Assembly (NCBI RefSeq): GCF_000719865.1
Contig: NZ_JOID01000007.1
Coordinates: 186,001-250,000, forward strand
Length of the DNA stretch: 64,000 nucleotides
Source: Streptomyces albus subsp. albus
Lineage (GTDB): Bacteria; Actinomycetota; Actinomycetes; Streptomycetales; Streptomycetaceae
Direction of reading: 5' to 3'
Every line of letters starts with the position of its first letter. The stretch's first letter is position 1. Made by a program: the position numbers and the translations under genes. The notes beneath the pieces were generated by a model. The model did not search any database. It was not told the DNA's origin and worked only from the letters and a program-made list of their open reading frames with translations. This document shows positions 34,507-43,540 of the stretch, piece after piece.

Positions 34507-35615
34507 GCCCGGTGTCCTTCCGGCCGTTGCCGCCCTTCGCCCGGCGGCGTCGCCGCCCGCGGCGTTCCGTGCGGCGTTTCGTGCGGTGTGCCGTGCGGTG
34601 TGCCGTCGGGGGTGGGCCGGCTGCCGTCGCCGTCTCCGCTCCCGTCTTCGCTCCCGCTCGCGTCCGCGGCCGCTGGGCCCGGGCCGCGCGGGGCGATGAC
34701 GCCGAGGCGTTCGAGGAGGTAGAGGAAGGCGTCGGGCATCGGCGCGGTCCCGCAGACGCGGCGCACCCGGACCCAGTCGATCTTCTCCCGCAGGGTGCGG
34801 GCCAGCGGCAGCACGGCGCTGAAGTCGCAGTGGTGTTCGGAGAGGGCGTTGAGCAGCCCGATGAGGAGGTCCGTCGGTGCCAGAACGGGCATCACGACGG
34901 AGTCCACCGGCAGGATCTCGGCGCGGCCCAGGAGTTCCGGGGTCACCGGGAGCTGCTTGAGCTCATAGATGAGATCGACGTCCTGGCCCCGGCAGCGGGC
35001 CTTGAACAGCCAGTCCTCGGGCGGGTCGTAGACGGGGAGGCCGGCTTTGCGCAGGGTGCCGGCGACCGCTTCGGCGTCCTCGGGGAGCACGCAGAAGTCG
35101 GCGTCGTGTTCGAGCCGGGCCATGTTGCCGTGCGCGTACGCGGCCACGCCGCCGGCCAGCGCGAAGGGGTGCCCGGCGGCCTTCAGCAGCCCGGCCACGT
35201 GCTTGGTGGCGTCCAGGATCGCCTGCATGCGGTCGGGGGCCGGGGCCTCGTAGCCGCGCGACTCCCCGTACGCGTGAAGGTGCCCGTACGGGCCGCCGTG
35301 GCCGGCGCCCGGGCCGTCCGGGCCGTCGTGGCCCGGTTCTCCGCCGGGCCGGCCGTACCCGGCGCGGCCGTATGGCTCGCCGTACCCGCCGTACCCGCCG
35401 TGGCCGGAGGGGTCGCCGCCGCCCGGCAGCGGCCCGCTCCACGGCGGCCCGCCGTTACGGGCCCGCGCCCCCGGGGCGCCGGGGGCCGCGGGGGCGCCCG
35501 AAGCGGCGGGGGCCACCGGGGTCCGCGGGGCCTCCGACGCGCGGCGGGGGCCGGAGGCGGCCGTGCCGGCGCGGCCCGTGCCGGAGACGTCGCGCGGTTT
35601 CCGGTCCACCGTCAC
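34503..35615 (-). CDS. Nucleotidyltransferase-fold protein with low-complexity ends
   Basis: A 370-residue protein whose middle (about 125-310) has the nucleotidyltransferase fold seen in DUF6036/MNT-type proteins: ILDATKHVAGLLKAAGHPFA, GGVAAYAHG, the metal-binding LEHDADFCV (DxD), then LFKARCRGQDVDLIYEL and LPLARTLREKIDWVRVRR. The N-terminal 125 residues are Gly/Tyr/Pro-rich (GGYGGYGEPYGRAGYGRPGG), and the C-terminus repeats TPHGTPHETPHGTP. Both ends are probably disordered. It is the first of three overlapping genes (nucleotidyltransferase, BON, phosphoesterase). Whether it transfers nucleotides is untested. Confidence 0.8.
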   Translation of the reverse strand: MTVDRKPRDVSGTGRAGTAASGPRRASEAPRTPVAPAASGAPAAPGAPGARARNGGPPWSGPLPGGGDPSGHGGYGGYGEPYGRAGYGRPGGEPGHDGPDGPGAGHGGPYGHLHAYGESRGYEAPAPDRMQAILDATKHVAGLLKAAGHPFALAGGVAAYAHGNMARLEHDADFCVLPEDAEAVAGTLRKAGLPVYDPPEDWLFKARCRGQDVDLIYELKQLPVTPELLGRAEILPVDSVVMPVLAPTDLLIGLLNALSEHHCDFSAVLPLARTLREKIDWVRVRRVCGTAPMPDAFLYLLERLGVIAPRGPGPAAADASGSEDGSGDGDGSRPTPDGTPHGTPHETPHGTPRAATPPGEGRQRPEGHRA

Positions 35616-35748
35616 TCCGCCTCTCCTCGCTCGCCGTTCCGCTTCCCGTCCCGCTTTCCGCTTCCCTCCCGCCGCCCGCCCCTCGCCCCGGCCCGACGGC
35701 CGTCCGGGTCCCGGCGGACGCCGTGCCGCCGCTCGCTCTCGCCGCGCG

Positions 35749-36525
35749 TCACGGCCAGGAGGTCTCGCAGCGCGGGACCACCACCAGTTCGGGGATGACG
35801 CTGCCCGACGGCACCGACAGGGCGTAGAGCACCGCGTCGGCGACGATGTCGGGGCTCTGCAGCTTGGTGGTGTCGGCGTCGGGGAAGCGGTCGAGGACGA
35901 AGGGGGTCTCCATACCGCCCGCGATGACGCCCGTGACGCCGATGCCCAGGCAGTCGCGCTGGGCCTCCTTGAACAGCGTGTGGGTGAAGGCGCGCAGCCC
36001 CGACTTGCCCGCCGCGTAGGGGCCGGCCTCGGTCCAGGTGCGGTTCGAGGCCGTGGAGAGGATGTTCACGATGTGGCCGCTGCCGCGGGCCACCATCCGC
36101 CGGTAGACCTCCAGGCACAGGTACATCGGGCCGAGCAGATTGGTGCCGATGACCCGGGTGACCTCCTCGGCGGACAGATGCTCGATCGGCTTGGAGACGT
36201 CCACGGCGGCGTTGTTGACGAGGATGTCGAGGGGCCGTCCCACCTGGTCGAGGTCGCGGAAGAACCGCGCCGCCACGGCGGGTTCGCGGACGTCGAGCTC
36301 GGTGTAGCGGGCCTGGTGGCCCTCCGCCTTGAGTTCGCGGCACAGGTCCTCGGCGAGTTCGCGCCGGACGTCCGCCACGTCGACGGCGGCGCCCGCCCGC
36401 GCCAGCGCCCGGCTGATCGAGGCGCCCAGGCCGCGGGCTCCGCCGGTCACCATGGCGTTCTTCCCCGCCAGATCCACCGGTGCGGTGGCGTGCGCCGCTG
36501 TCTTCTGCGCTGTCGTGCTGCCCAT
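35749..36525 (-). CDS. Short-chain dehydrogenase/reductase
   Basis: A 258-residue classical SDR. It has NAD(P) motif VTGGARGLGASISRAL, LDILVNNAAVDV (NNAG variant), catalytic Ser in NILSTASN and YAAGKSGLRAF (YxxxK). The acidic residue after the second strand (VDVADVRRE) favours NAD. The C-terminal MTPFV-type GGMETPFVLDRFPD is intact. The substrate is unknown. ATG 36525 has GGGAGG six bases upstream. It lies 133 bases upstream of the nucleotidyltransferase gene on the same strand. Confidence 0.9.
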   Translation of the reverse strand: MGSTTAQKTAAHATAPVDLAGKNAMVTGGARGLGASISRALARAGAAVDVADVRRELAEDLCRELKAEGHQARYTELDVREPAVAARFFRDLDQVGRPLDILVNNAAVDVSKPIEHLSAEEVTRVIGTNLLGPMYLCLEVYRRMVARGSGHIVNILSTASNRTWTEAGPYAAGKSGLRAFTHTLFKEAQRDCLGIGVTGVIAGGMETPFVLDRFPDADTTKLQSPDIVADAVLYALSVPSGSVIPELVVVPRCETSWP

Positions 36526-36779
36526 CGCGGTCCTCCCGGATGTGCTGGTGCTCGGCGGCTGCCCGGCCGGGTGGGCCGGCGGGCCCGGCTCTCGGGGCCT
36601 GCGGTTCGCGGTAACCCGCACAGACCAGGACAAACCGAATGTCACTGATATGCCGGGCGGACGTCACGGAGGGTGCGGCGGCCGGACGCCTCCCCCGGGC
36701 TCCTCCCGGAGGTGCCTCCCCCGCTCCCCGGCGGGCACCGCCCGCCCGGGGGCACGGCCGGGGAGCCTATATTCCGGTC

Positions 36780-37337
36780 ATGGCCCGTGACACCGAAGAG
36801 GCGTACCGAGCGGCGTGCGCCGCCGAGCCGACGTATCCGGAGACCGGCGCCACCCGGGGCGGCCCGCTCCCCGCCGGATACCCGCTGCGGGTCCGGCGCT
36901 CCCTGCGGATCGGCGGCGGCCCGGAGGTCTTCGAACGGGCCGGTGCCTTCGTCCTCGGCTGGGGACCGCAGCGCGCCGCCGGCCTCGCCCCGTACCCCGG
37001 CACGCCCGCCGAGGAGGGCGGCACGGTGCTGCTGCTCCCCCGCCCCGGCGGTCTGCCGCTGCCGGGGCCCCTGATCCCCTGCCGCGTGGTGTGGACAGAG
37101 CACGGGCCGGACCGGACCGGCTTCGCCTACGGCTCGCTGCCGGGCCATCCGGAGTGCGGGGAGGAATCGTTCACCGTGATCCGCGACGCCGACGGCGCGG
37201 TGCGCGTCGAGATCGCGGTCTTCTCCCGCGCCGCCGCCTGGTACACCCGGCTCGCCGGGCCGGTCGCCCGCGGGGCCCAGCGGCTGGCCCTGGAGCGCTA
37301 CCTGCGATCCGTCGCCCGGGCCGTCCGCGCGGGGTGA
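36780..37337 (+). CDS. DUF1990 family protein
   Basis: A 185-residue protein of the DUF1990 family, START/SRPBCC-like. Visible are AACAAEPTYPETGATR, LRVRRSLRIGGGPEVFERAG, FVLGWGPQRAAGL, VVWTEHGPDRTGFAYGSLPGHPECGEESF and VEIAVFSRAAAWYTRLAGPVARGAQ. The role is unknown. ATG 36780 is the first start before the conserved region; its ribosome-binding site is weak (GGGGAG, about 15 bases upstream). It is divergent from the SDR gene, with 254 bases between. Confidence 0.88.
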   Translation: MARDTEEAYRAACAAEPTYPETGATRGGPLPAGYPLRVRRSLRIGGGPEVFERAGAFVLGWGPQRAAGLAPYPGTPAEEGGTVLLLPRPGGLPLPGPLIPCRVVWTEHGPDRTGFAYGSLPGHPECGEESFTVIRDADGAVRVEIAVFSRAAAWYTRLAGPVARGAQRLALERYLRSVARAVRAG

Positions 37338-37892
37338 GCCGGAGCCTCCCGCCGCCGTCCGGTGGCCGGCCGCCGGGACGGACGACGCCCGCGGGACGGG
37401 GCCGTACCGGAAGGGGGCCGCGCCCGGAGCGGCCGTGCCCGGGAGCGGGCCGCGCCGGAGTGGTCCCCGGACCGGGGCCCGGCTCTCGCAGTGCCGGGCC
37501 CCGGACCGGGATGCCGGGGAGAGGAGTCCGGCATACCGGCCCGGCCGCCGGGGCCGCCCGGAGACGGCCGGCGGGGCGGGGCCAACGGCGGCCATCCTCA
37601 CAGACACCCCGCGCCCGGCGACAGCCGGACCACCGCTCCTCGCGCCGCGCACGGCCCAACTCCCGCCGGGCGCGCGGCTCCAGCGGCCGCGGTGGCTTTG
37701 CTCACACGGCCGGGGCGGGACGCCCGTCTCCCCCGCCCGGGCCCGCCCTCGCGCACGGCCGGCGACGCGGCCGGCGGACACCGCCGTGACCTGCGTAAAC
37801 GTTCGCCGCTCCGGCCCGTACGGCCGCCTCCGCCGCATCCGCCGCCGCGAACCCGTCCGGTTGACGGCGGCGGACCGGGGGACCCGGAGAAC
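37338..37892. other. 555-base noncoding region
   Basis: Only the hairpin at 37467-37509 was recognised. The rest is Pro/Arg-coding-like GC-rich sequence in every frame with no start plus ribosome-binding site and no family similarity. The promoter of the BrkB gene should be near the right end. Confidence 0.5.
37467..37509 (+). terminator. Terminator after the DUF1990 gene
   Basis: Arms CCGGGGCCCGGC (37472-37483) and GCCGGGCCCCGG (37493-37504) pair perfectly. After an A-A mismatch the flanking CCGG blocks also pair, giving a 17-position stem with a 9-base loop. Confidence 0.65.
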
Positions 37893-38975
37893 ATGCGACC
37901 AACGAACGATCATGAGAAGGCCCACGGGGCCACCCCGGGCGGTCCGTCAGCGCACGCCGCCCCGGAGGGACCGGGCGACCTGCCCTCCCGCTCCTGGAAG
38001 GAGGTGCTGCGCCGGACCCTCAAGGAGTTCAAGGACGACGACCTCCAGGACCGGGCGGCCGCACTGACCTACTTCGGCGTGCTGTCGATCTTCCCGGCGC
38101 TGCTGGTCCTCGTCTCGCTGCTGGGAGTGGTCGGCAAGTCGGCCACGGACAAGATCCTGGACAATCTGCAGTCCCTGGCCCCCGGCGCGGCCCGCGACGT
38201 CCTCGACAAGGCCGTGACCCAGCTCCAGGACAACGGCTCGACCAGCGGGATCTTCGCCATCATCGGCCTCGCGGCCGCCGTGTGGTCGGCGTCCGGCTAC
38301 ATCGCGGCGTTCATCCGCACCTCCAACGCGGTCTACGACCTCCCGGAGGGCCGTCCCGCCTGGAAGGTCACGCCGCTGCGGCTGGTGCTGACCGTCGCCC
38401 TGATGGTCATGCTCGCGGCCAGCTCGCTCATCGTGGTGTTCACCGGTCCCCTCGCCCAGCGCGCCGGGGACATGATCGGCCTGGGCGACACGGCGATGAC
38501 CGTGTGGTCCATCGCCAAGTGGCCCGTCCTGCTGCTCCTGGTCGTGCTGATGATCGCCCTGCTCTACTGGGCGGCGCCCAACGTGCAGGGGCGCGGCTTC
38601 CGCTGGGTGTCCCCGGGCAGCCTGCTCGCCGTGGTGGTGTGGCTGCTGGCCTCGGCCGGTTTCGCGTTCTACGTCGCCAACTTCGGCTCGTACAACAAGA
38701 CGTACGGCACCCTGGCCGGTGTCATCATCTTCCTCGTCTGGCTCTGGATCTCCAATCTGGCCATTCTGCTCGGCCTGGAGTTCGACGCCGAGCTGGCCCG
38801 GGAGCGGGCCGTCAAGGCCGGCCACCCGGAGGAGGTGGAGCCGTACGTGGAGCCGCGCGACACCCGCAAGTGGCCGGACGACCTCCAGCGCGAGCACGAG
38901 AGCCGCCGCCCGCGCGAGCACGAGAGCCCTCAGCCGGAGGGCCGCCGGCCCGGCAGCACCGACGACAGGTCGTAG
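37893..38975 (+). CDS. YihY/BrkB-family membrane protein
   Basis: A 360-residue protein with six hydrophobic helices and the family signature near the first: LQDRAAALTYFGVLSIFPAL. It is followed by GIFAIIGLAAAVWSASGYI... AFIRTSNAVY, LLLVVLMIALLYWAAPN, SLLAVVVWLLASAGFAFYV and YGTLAGVIIFLVWLWISNLAI with LLGLEFDAEL. Members were once called ribonuclease BN but are membrane proteins of unknown transport role. The C-terminal 60 residues are Arg/Glu-rich and disordered. ATG 37893 has CCGGAGA upstream. Its last 46 bases overlap the 3' end of the convergent DNA ligase gene. Confidence 0.9.
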   Translation: MRPTNDHEKAHGATPGGPSAHAAPEGPGDLPSRSWKEVLRRTLKEFKDDDLQDRAAALTYFGVLSIFPALLVLVSLLGVVGKSATDKILDNLQSLAPGAARDVLDKAVTQLQDNGSTSGIFAIIGLAAAVWSASGYIAAFIRTSNAVYDLPEGRPAWKVTPLRLVLTVALMVMLAASSLIVVFTGPLAQRAGDMIGLGDTAMTVWSIAKWPVLLLLVVLMIALLYWAAPNVQGRGFRWVSPGSLLAVVVWLLASAGFAFYVANFGSYNKTYGTLAGVIIFLVWLWISNLAILLGLEFDAELARERAVKAGHPEEVEPYVEPRDTRKWPDDLQREHESRRPREHESPQPEGRRPGSTDDRS

Positions 38976-40006
38976 CCGACCGGCTCCTCCAGCTGCGCGT
39001 AGGTGCACGACTCCGGCACGCGGTCCGGCCGCCAGCGGCGGAACCGGGCCGTGTGCCGGAAGCGTCCGGCCTGCATGTGGTCGTACGCCACCTCGCAGAC
39101 CCGCTCCGGGCGCAGCGGCACCCAGGAGAGGTCCTTCGTGCCCGTCCAGCGGCTGGGCGCGCCCGGCATCCGGTCCCGCTCGTGCGCCTCCGCCTCGGCC
39201 CAGTCCGCCCAGGGGTGGCCCTCGGCCGACTCCATCCGCAGCGGCGCCAGCTCCTCCATCAGCTCCTTCCGCCGCCGCATGGGGAAGGCCGCGCAGACGC
39301 CGACGTGCTGGAGCCGCCCCACGTCGTCGTACAGGCCGAGCAGGAGGGAACCGACGACCGGTCCGCTCTTGTGGTGGCGGAGACCGGCGAGCACGCAGTC
39401 GGCGGTCCGCTCGTGCTTGACCTTCACCATGACCCGCTCGCCCTGCCGGTAGCCCAGGCCGGGCGGTTTGGCGACGACCCCGTCCAGGCCCGCGCCCTCG
39501 AACTGCTCGAACCAGCGGCGCGCCAGGCCGATGTCGTACGTCGCCGGGGCCGTGAAGACCGGGTCGCCCGCCCCTTCCAGGGCCGCCTCCAGCGCCACGC
39601 GCCGCTCCCGCTGCGGGGTGTCCAGCAGCGAGTCGCCGCCGAGGGCGAGCAGGTCGAAGGCGACATAGCCGGCCGGGGTGCGCTCCGCGAGCAGCCGCAC
39701 CCGGGAGCCGGCCGGGTGGATGCGCTCCAGCAGCGCGTCGAAGTCCAGCCGCGGGCCGCGTGCGACGACGATCTCGCCGTCGAGGACGCAGCGCCCGGGG
39801 AGCCGCTCCCGGAAGGCCGCCACCAGCTCGGGGAAGTAGCGGCCCAGCGGCCTGCCGGAGCGGCTGCCGATCTCGATCTCGTCGCCGTCGCGGAAGACCA
39901 GGGCGCGGAAGCCGTCCCACTTGGCCTCGTAGAGCATCCCCTCCGGGATGCGGGCCGCGCTCTTCGCCAGCATCGGGCGCACGGGCGGCATCACCGGGAG
40001 GTCCAT
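38930..40006 (-). CDS. ATP-dependent DNA ligase, LigC/LigD-ligase type
   Basis: A 358-residue enzyme matching the stand-alone ligase module of bacterial non-homologous end joining. The nucleotidyl-accepting Lys is K29 in YEAKWDGFRAL (motif I). DGEIVV is motif III, VAFDLLAL motif IIIa, GLDGVVAKPPGLGYR motif IV and VMVKVKHERTADCVLAG motif V. A C-terminal OB domain has GSLLLGLYDDVGRLQHVG and WVPLRPERVCEVAYDHM. It seals nicks and joined ends with ATP. The primase-polymerase gene is divergent, 115 bases away. The 3' end overlaps the BrkB gene by 46 bases on the opposite strand. Confidence 0.92.
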   Translation of the reverse strand: MDLPVMPPVRPMLAKSAARIPEGMLYEAKWDGFRALVFRDGDEIEIGSRSGRPLGRYFPELVAAFRERLPGRCVLDGEIVVARGPRLDFDALLERIHPAGSRVRLLAERTPAGYVAFDLLALGGDSLLDTPQRERRVALEAALEGAGDPVFTAPATYDIGLARRWFEQFEGAGLDGVVAKPPGLGYRQGERVMVKVKHERTADCVLAGLRHHKSGPVVGSLLLGLYDDVGRLQHVGVCAAFPMRRRKELMEELAPLRMESAEGHPWADWAEAEAHERDRMPGAPSRWTGTKDLSWVPLRPERVCEVAYDHMQAGRFRHTARFRRWRPDRVPESCTYAQLEEPVGYDLSSVLPGRRPSG

Positions 40007-40121
40007 GGGCCGATTCTGCGGCCCCCGGCGGCCGCCCGCGCGCCGGCGGGGGCACCCGTGGCGCCCCCGGGGCGGAGTCCGCCGGGAGGCGGGGCGCGCC
40101 GCCCCGGCCTACCGTGGCGGC

Positions 40122-41126
40122 ATGGCAGAGACGGCGCAGCTCACGGTCGGCGGCCGGGTCGTACAGCTGTCCCATCCGGACAAGGTGTACTTCCCGGAGC
40201 GCGGCTTCACCAAGCTCGACGTCGCCCGCTACTACCTGGCGGTCGGCGAGGGCATCACCCGGGCCCTGCGGAACCGGCCCACCACCCTGGAGCGCTATCC
40301 CGACGGGGTGGCGGGCGAGTCGTTCTTCCAGAAGCGGGCCCCCGCGAACCTCCCCGACTGGATTCCCACCGGGCGCATCTCCTTCCCCAGCGGCCGGTAC
40401 GCGGACGAGATCTGCCCCACGGAGCCGGCCGCCGTGCTGTGGGCGGCCAATCTCGGCTGCCTGACGTTCCACCCGTGGCCCGTGCGGCGCGGGGACACCG
40501 AGCACCCCGACGAGCTGCGGATCGACCTCGACCCGCAGCCGGGCACCGGCTACCGGGAGGCGGTCCGCGCGGCCCAGGAGCTGCGGGACGTCCTCGACGG
40601 GCTGGGCCTGCGCGGCTGGCCGAAGACCTCGGGCGGGCGCGGGCTGCACGTCTTCGTGCCCATCGAGCCGCGCTGGACGTTCACGCAGGTCCGCCGGGCC
40701 GCCATCGCGGTGGGCCGGGAGCTGGAGCGGCGCGCGCCGGACCGGATCACCACCGCCTGGTGGAAGGAGGAACGCGGCGCGAAGATCTTCGTCGACTACA
40801 ACCAGACCGCCCGCGACCGCACCATCGCCAGCGCCTACTCGGTGCGCCCCCGGCCGCACGCGCCGGTCTCCGCCCCGCTGCTGTGGGAGGAGGTGCCGCA
40901 CGCCGTGCCGGAGGACTTCGACCTGGCGACGATGCCGGTGCGGTACGCGGACCTGGGCGATGTGCACGCGGACATGGACCGGCACCCCTGCCGGCTGGAG
41001 GCCGCGCTGGAACTCGCCGAACGGGACGAGCGCGACCACGGCCTGGAGGACCTCCCGTATCCGCCGGAACACCCGAAGATGGCGGGCGAGCCGAAGCGGG
41101 TCCAGCCGAGCCGGGCCCGCCGGTGA
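40122..41126 (+). CDS. LigD-type primase-polymerase for non-homologous end joining
   Basis: A 334-residue archaeo-eukaryotic-primase-fold protein (LigD polymerase domain, stand-alone). Conserved elements are LSHPDKVYFPERGFTKLDVA, RPTTLERYPDG, FFQKRAPANLPDW, catalytic D135 and D137 in ELRIDLDPQ, TSGGRGLHVFVPI, and DYNQTARDRTIASAYSVRP. In end joining this domain fills gaps, preferring ribonucleotides, after Ku brings ends together. ATG 40122 begins the conserved region. The matching ligase is the divergent neighbour; Ku and the phosphoesterase domain are not in the window. Confidence 0.92.
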   Translation: MAETAQLTVGGRVVQLSHPDKVYFPERGFTKLDVARYYLAVGEGITRALRNRPTTLERYPDGVAGESFFQKRAPANLPDWIPTGRISFPSGRYADEICPTEPAAVLWAANLGCLTFHPWPVRRGDTEHPDELRIDLDPQPGTGYREAVRAAQELRDVLDGLGLRGWPKTSGGRGLHVFVPIEPRWTFTQVRRAAIAVGRELERRAPDRITTAWWKEERGAKIFVDYNQTARDRTIASAYSVRPRPHAPVSAPLLWEEVPHAVPEDFDLATMPVRYADLGDVHADMDRHPCRLEAALELAERDERDHGLEDLPYPPEHPKMAGEPKRVQPSRARR

Positions 41127-41294
41127 ACGCGCCCGGCCCCCGCCCCCGCCGCGTTCGCGGACGGCCGGCGCCCGCTGGTGCGTCACGGCGCGCCCTCACG
41201 GCCGGGATGGCACAGTGGCGGACGGGCACACGGCCGGTGCTCCGGGCGGCACCGACGGCACCAGCGGCACCCCGAGAGAGCGAGGCGAGCCGGA

Positions 41295-42077
41295 ATGTCG
41301 GCCACAACCCCCGTGGTGCAGGGCGCACCCTGCTGGGTGAGCCTGATCACGAGTGATCTCCGGCTTTCGCTGGACTTCTACCACGCCCTGCTGGGCTGGG
41401 AGTTCCGGCCCGCCTTCCACCGCGAGGAGTACGTGGTGGCGTACAAGGACGGCGCACCCGTCGCCGGCATCGGGGCGCTGGCCCGCTCCATGGGCTTCCC
41501 CGTCGCCTGGTCCCCGTATTTCGCGGTCGAGAGCGCCGACAAGGCGGCCGATCGCATCCGGGAGCGGGGGGCCACGGTGGCCGTCGGGCCGATTCCGTTC
41601 GGCCCGGGGCGGGTCGCGTGGGCGTCGGACCCGATGGGCGCCCCCTTCGGCGTCTGGGAGGGGTACACCGAATCGGAGTGGCCGGTCCGGCGGGGGCCGG
41701 GCTTCCCCTCCTGGATCGAGCTGCGCACGCGGGACGTCTTCGCCGCGACGATCTTCTACAGCGAGGTGCTGGGCTGGGACACCGAGCCGCCCGAGCGCTG
41801 CGACGTGCGGTTCGCCGACGACCAGGTGCTCGTCCGGATCGAGGGCCGCACGGTCGGCGGCCTGCGCGGCGGGGCCCTGGAGTCGGCGCCGGACCCGCGG
41901 ATCCGGCCGCGCTGGCATGTGTACTTCTGCGTGGAGGACGTGCCCGCCGCGGCGGAGCACGCTGCGGCGTTCGGCGGGGAGGTCGTCACTCCGCCGGAGC
42001 AGTCCCAGCACGGGTTGGAGGCGACGCTGCGGGACAGTCAGGGCGGGCTGTTCACGGTGACGTCGAAGGAGAACTGA
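41295..42077 (+). CDS. VOC-superfamily protein with two glyoxalase-like modules
   Basis: A 260-residue protein built of two VOC modules. The first opens CWVSLITSDLRLSLDFYHAL, with YFAVESADKAADRIRERGA and PFGPGRVAWASDPMGAPFGV. The second opens WIELRTRDVFAATIFYSEVL, with VYFCVEDVPAAAEHAAAFGG and LRDSQGGLFTVT. Similar proteins include actinobacterial CFP-30B-like hydroxylase/glyoxalase relatives; the metal-site residues and substrate are uncertain. ATG 41295 is the only start close to the first module. It lies downstream of the polymerase gene on the same strand but 168 bases away. Confidence 0.88.
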   Translation: MSATTPVVQGAPCWVSLITSDLRLSLDFYHALLGWEFRPAFHREEYVVAYKDGAPVAGIGALARSMGFPVAWSPYFAVESADKAADRIRERGATVAVGPIPFGPGRVAWASDPMGAPFGVWEGYTESEWPVRRGPGFPSWIELRTRDVFAATIFYSEVLGWDTEPPERCDVRFADDQVLVRIEGRTVGGLRGGALESAPDPRIRPRWHVYFCVEDVPAAAEHAAAFGGEVVTPPEQSQHGLEATLRDSQGGLFTVTSKEN

Positions 42078-42137
42078 CGCCCGGCGGACCGGGGTCGCGG
42101 GCGGGCCGTGGCTCGGCCGCGGCGGCCCGGGCCCGGC

Positions 42138-42956
42138 TCAGCCGCGACGCCAGGCGTCGCTCTCCAGATGGGACCCGGCCATCGGGCCCATCCGCAGCAT
42201 CCCGCCGTCCACGGCCCAGGAGGCGCCGGTGACGTAGCCGGAGTCCGGACCGGCGAGGAAGGCGATCACCGCGGCGACCTCGCGGGCGTCCCCGGGCCGG
42301 CCCAGCGGCACCCCCGGGCGGGACTCGGTGCGCACATCGGTGTCCTCCTGGCCGGTCATCGGCGTGGCGATCTCCCCGGGGGCCACGGCGTTGACGGTGA
42401 TGCCGTGCTCCGCCAGTTCGAGCGCCATCACCTGTGTGAGCAGACCGAGCCCGCCCTTGGCGGCGCAGTACGGGGCGGCGCCCACCCGCGGCTGGTGTTC
42501 GTGGACGCTGGTGACGTTGACGATGCGTCCGCCGCCGCCCCGGCCGATCATCCGGCGCGCGGCGCGCTGCCCGCAGAGGAACGGGCCCACGAGGTCGACG
42601 TCGAGGACCCGCCGCACCGTGGCGTGGTCGATGTCGAGATAGGGAGTGGCGGTGCCCGTACCGGCGTTGTTGACGAGGACGTCGATCCGCCCCAGCTCGT
42701 CCGCGAGTTCGTCGATGACGCCGGCCGCCTCCGGCAGCCGGGTGAGGTCGGTCTGCCGGAGGGCGGCGCGGCGGCCGAGGCCGCGCACCTCCTCGGCCGT
42801 CTCCCGCGCCCCCTGCTCGTCCTCGTGCCAGGTGATGCCGATGTCCATGCCCTGCCCGGCCAGGCGCACGGCGGTGGCGCGCCCGATGCCGGAGTCGGCG
42901 CCGGTGATCACGGCGACGGGGCGGGCGGCGTCCGCGGAACTGGTCTGCGCTGTCAT
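42138..42956 (-). CDS. Short-chain dehydrogenase/reductase (glucose-dehydrogenase-like)
   Basis: A 272-residue classical SDR: VITGADSGIGRATAVRLAG (NAD(P) site), RIDVLVNNAGTGTAT, catalytic Ser and Tyr/Lys in VNVTSVHEHQPRVGAAPYCAAKGGL, and a typical GYVTGASWAVDGGML C-terminus. The residues after strand 2 (ITWHEDE) resemble glucose 1-dehydrogenases and NADP users. ATG 42956 has GAGGAGG upstream. It is downstream of the isochorismatase gene on the same strand (47-base gap), so the two may be co-transcribed. Confidence 0.9.
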   Translation of the reverse strand: MTAQTSSADAARPVAVITGADSGIGRATAVRLAGQGMDIGITWHEDEQGARETAEEVRGLGRRAALRQTDLTRLPEAAGVIDELADELGRIDVLVNNAGTGTATPYLDIDHATVRRVLDVDLVGPFLCGQRAARRMIGRGGGGRIVNVTSVHEHQPRVGAAPYCAAKGGLGLLTQVMALELAEHGITVNAVAPGEIATPMTGQEDTDVRTESRPGVPLGRPGDAREVAAVIAFLAGPDSGYVTGASWAVDGGMLRMGPMAGSHLESDAWRRG

Positions 42957-43003
42957 GGGAAAGACCTCCTCGGGCGGTGCGCGGGGGCTGGGAAGCCGGG
43001 CTG

Positions 43004-43540
43004 TCAGAACCGGATATCGGCGGCGTCGCAGATCTCCGCCCCCATATTGCGCTCCATCATGCGCAGCGCGGCGTCCGCGAGATCTCCGTGGATATGGGCG
43101 ACCGCGTCCCGCGGAACGGCCACGGTGAGATGGCGGATGTGCGCGTCGAGCGCGGAGTACAGCACGCACTGCTCGGTGACCTGGCCGCAGAGCACGATGC
43201 GGCCGATCCCGTACTGGGTGAGCAGGTATTCCAGCGGTGTCTGGAAGAAGACCGAGTGCCGTGCCTTGAGGACGAACAGCGATGTCTTGTCGGGCCGGAC
43301 GGGCTCCACCAGTTCGGCGTGCGGACCGGACAGCGCCATGTCCAGGATTTCGTCGTGGTGGGAACGCCATCTGCCGAAATTGTCATTGACGTAGATGACA
43401 TCGACGCCCTCGGCGCGGGCCCGTTCGATCAGTTCTTTCATCGCGGGCAGGGTTTTCCGTACCGAGGGAATGAGCCGGTCGGCGTCCGGATGGTCGTAGG
43501 TGTTCACCATGTCGATGACCACGAGGGCCGATTTCCGCAT
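43004..43540 (-). CDS. Isochorismatase-family cysteine hydrolase
   Basis: A 178-residue hydrolase with a complete Asp-Lys-Cys triad: D10 in ALVVIDMVNTY, K92 in FVLKARHSVFFQT and C125 in CGQVTEQCVLYSA. A non-prolyl cis peptide is expected at GQVTEQC. Relatives hydrolyse nicotinamide, N-carbamoyl compounds or isochorismate. The absence of siderophore genes nearby argues against isochorismate. ATG 43540 is close to the conserved first strand. It is divergent from the PHP gene. Confidence 0.9.
   Translation of the reverse strand: MRKSALVVIDMVNTYDHPDADRLIPSVRKTLPAMKELIERARAEGVDVIYVNDNFGRWRSHHDEILDMALSGPHAELVEPVRPDKTSLFVLKARHSVFFQTPLEYLLTQYGIGRIVLCGQVTEQCVLYSALDAHIRHLTVAVPRDAVAHIHGDLADAALRMMERNMGAEICDAADIRF

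Noticed and set aside
37947..41186. Long minus-strand frame covering brkB, ligase and polymerase genes
   Set aside because: It runs antisense or out of frame to three well-supported genes and has Arg/Gly/Pro-rich translation without domains.
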